Source: UBA1422 sp041752735 (GTDB lineage Bacteria > Bacillota > Clostridia > Peptostreptococcales > Anaerovoracaceae). Taken from it: a stretch of DNA of 64,000 nt. Numbering within the stretch: position 1 is the stretch's first letter; each line of letters starts with the position of its first letter. Made by a program: the position numbers and the translations under genes. This document shows positions 62,685 to 64,000 of the stretch, one piece after another. Location of the stretch: NCBI GenBank assembly GCA_041752735.1, contig JBGSVW010000022.1, forward strand, positions 1 through 64,000, in the 5' to 3' direction. The notes below the pieces were generated by a model. The model did not search any database. It was not told the DNA's origin and was given only the letters and a program-made list of their open reading frames with translations.

Positions 62685-63806
62685 ATGAATGTAGCAGGAA
62701 TTGTAGCTGAATACAACCCAATGCACAGTGGCCACATTTATCATCTTCAACAGACGAAAGAAATATGCAAGGCTGATTTTGTTGTGGCTGTCATGAGTGG
62801 CAATTTTACGCAACGAGGAGAACCCGCCATTTACGATAAATGGTTGAGGGCGGCAGCAGCCGTCAAAAATGGGGTAGATTTGGTCTTTGAACTTCCTTTT
62901 GCTTATGCCTGCAACAGTGCGGCCTATTTTGGCACCGGAGCTGTAAATATTCTGGACGGACTGGGCTGTGTTACACATTTAAGTTTTGGAAGCGAGTCCG
63001 GTGAAATCAAACCTTTGTTTGAACTGGCTGAATTCTTAGCCAAAGAACCAAAAGACTATAAAGAGGCACTCAAAAAAAACTTAGAGAAAGGGCTCTCTTT
63101 TCCTAAAGCCAGAGAGAATGCTTTAACCGAGACCTTTGGAAAAGCCGATTCTCTTAAACTGCCGAATAATATTTTGGGAATTGAATATCTCAAGGCAATC
63201 ATACAGCTTAAAAGTAACATTGAACCTGTCACAGTAATTCGCAAAGGGCAGGGGCATCATGAAAGTGCCAGTGAAATCAGAAGCACCATCATCTGGGATG
63301 AAAGCAAGTACTTTGACATGGTTAGACAAGCTTTTATAAAAAGTCAATGCGGGAATCTGGATCAAATATTAGGCGCCGCAGAGGGCATACAAAATAAGAT
63401 AGTCAAAAACATCCGAGCTGCAAAAGATCTGGATGATTTGATAGACAAAGTGAAAACCAAACGATATACTTGGACCGGCATCAACAGGTTGTTGGCCCAG
63501 ACACTGGTTGGCTTTACCGCCGATGAGTTCCACCAGATTAATGGAATCCGTTATGGACGTATTCTTGCGTTTAACGAAAACGGAGCCAAGCTATTAAGGC
63601 GTATCAAAAAAACTGAATGTGCCAAAATGCCGATAATAACAAACATCAACCGTGACATGGATCAGCATCCCGATGCGGACAGTGGGATTAAACTGTCATT
63701 GGCAAAGGATGTGCTCGCATCAGACTTATACAATCTTTCTTTCAGCAAAGACTTGTATAAGAATAGCGATTTTGTTATGAAACCGGCTTACGTGCATCAG
63801 CTTTAA
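62685..63806 (+). CDS. tmcAL: tRNA(Met) cytidine acetate ligase (nucleotidyltransferase)
   Basis: 373 residues behind GGGAAG. N-terminal nucleotidyltransferase motif GIVAEYNPMHSGHIYHL and the SGNFTQRGEPAIYDKW block identify TmcAL/YlbM, which uses acetate and ATP to make N4-acetylcytidine on tRNA. Slightly shorter than many homologues at the C terminus, but the frame is intact. Confidence 0.92.
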   Translation: MNVAGIVAEYNPMHSGHIYHLQQTKEICKADFVVAVMSGNFTQRGEPAIYDKWLRAAAAVKNGVDLVFELPFAYACNSAAYFGTGAVNILDGLGCVTHLSFGSESGEIKPLFELAEFLAKEPKDYKEALKKNLEKGLSFPKARENALTETFGKADSLKLPNNILGIEYLKAIIQLKSNIEPVTVIRKGQGHHESASEIRSTIIWDESKYFDMVRQAFIKSQCGNLDQILGAAEGIQNKIVKNIRAAKDLDDLIDKVKTKRYTWTGINRLLAQTLVGFTADEFHQINGIRYGRILAFNENGAKLLRRIKKTECAKMPIITNINRDMDQHPDADSGIKLSLAKDVLASDLYNLSFSKDLYKNSDFVMKPAYVHQL

Positions 63807-63832
63807 TATTATTAAACGATGGAGGAAAAACA

Positions 63833-64000
63833 ATGAAAGTATTAGTCGTCAACTGTGGAAGTTCATCACTGAAATATCAGGTGCTGGACATGATCGGGGA
63901 AATGGTGCTTGCCAAAGGACTGATTGAAAGAATCGGACTGAATGGCTCTGTCATCAAACATGAAAAAGAAGGCATGGACAAGGTCGTTAAAGAAGTTCCA
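63833..64000 (+). CDS. ackA: Acetate kinase (3' partial)
   Basis: The first 56 residues are visible, from ATG 63833 behind GGAGGA: MKVLVVNCGSSSLKYQVLD is the acetate kinase signature. It makes acetyl phosphate from acetate and ATP (or the reverse, yielding ATP in fermentation). The window ends within it. Confidence 0.95.
   Translation, partial: MKVLVVNCGSSSLKYQVLDMIGEMVLAKGLIERIGLNGSVIKHEKEGMDKVVKEVP

Overview
The window looks like a chromosomal segment of a low-to-moderate GC, anaerobic Gram-positive bacterium of the class Clostridia. The support is an IspH-ribosomal protein S1 fusion, oxygen-sensitive class III ribonucleotide reductase with its activase, a giant 2-hydroxyacyl-CoA dehydratase activase-type protein, an LPXTG-like (FPLTG) sorting signal, AGGAGG-type ribosome binding sites and frequent TTG/GTG starts. 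The genus cannot be fixed from the sequence alone.

Layout. 1-3.5 kb: amino-acid racemase (cut by the window edge), an atypical MurE-like ligase and a biotin-dependent carboxyltransferase subunit. 3.6-7.1 kb, minus strand: pepF-nadK-RluA-type pseudouridine synthase. 7.2-13.9 kb: murI, an acidic unknown protein, RarD-like transporter, a YkvI-like membrane protein fused to a metallo-beta-lactamase domain, M16 peptidase, dut, and a DUF47 protein followed by what looks like a relic of its PiT phosphate transporter partner. 14-20.6 kb: dgt, then the dnaG-rpoD-trmK-Nif3 macromolecular synthesis cluster and an acyltransferase. 20.6-29.4 kb: RNase P RNA, small and secreted proteins, the 1410-residue activase, YebC, nitroreductase and a zinc-ribbon protein. 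38-52.9 kb: housekeeping (rarA, ispH-rpsA, recN, argR, ruvCAB, queA, tgt, rRNA methyltransferase, ABC exporter, thioesterase). 53-64 kb: two lipoproteins, nrdDG, rpmB, Asp23, recG, rsmD, coaD, tmcAL and the start of ackA.

The most striking region is 29.6-37.9 kb. Three transcription units each begin with a TTGACA-N17-TATT promoter followed by TWO tandem cyclic-di-GMP class I (GEMM-I) riboswitch aptamers, each with a downstream intrinsic terminator. They control (i) a secreted zinc metalloprotease resembling Clostridioides difficile Pro-Pro endopeptidase PPEP-1, (ii) a 1284-residue sortase-anchored adhesin with a von Willebrand A domain and pilin-type isopeptide domains, and (iii) a 655-residue relative of that adhesin. 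In every pair one aptamer has G and the other has A at the position equivalent to Vc2 G20, the base that discriminates c-di-GMP from cGAMP-tolerant variants. This resembles the known C. difficile adhesin/PPEP-1 switch but with a different, doubled RNA logic, possibly integrating two cyclic dinucleotides. In the four adhesin aptamers the 3' P1 strand overlaps the terminator, which predicts that ligand turns the genes ON.

Other points of note are a PepD-like lipoprotein that seems to have lost all its metal ligands, the YkvI-MBL fusion, the PiT relic, and a likely NrdR box and strong promoter before nrdD.
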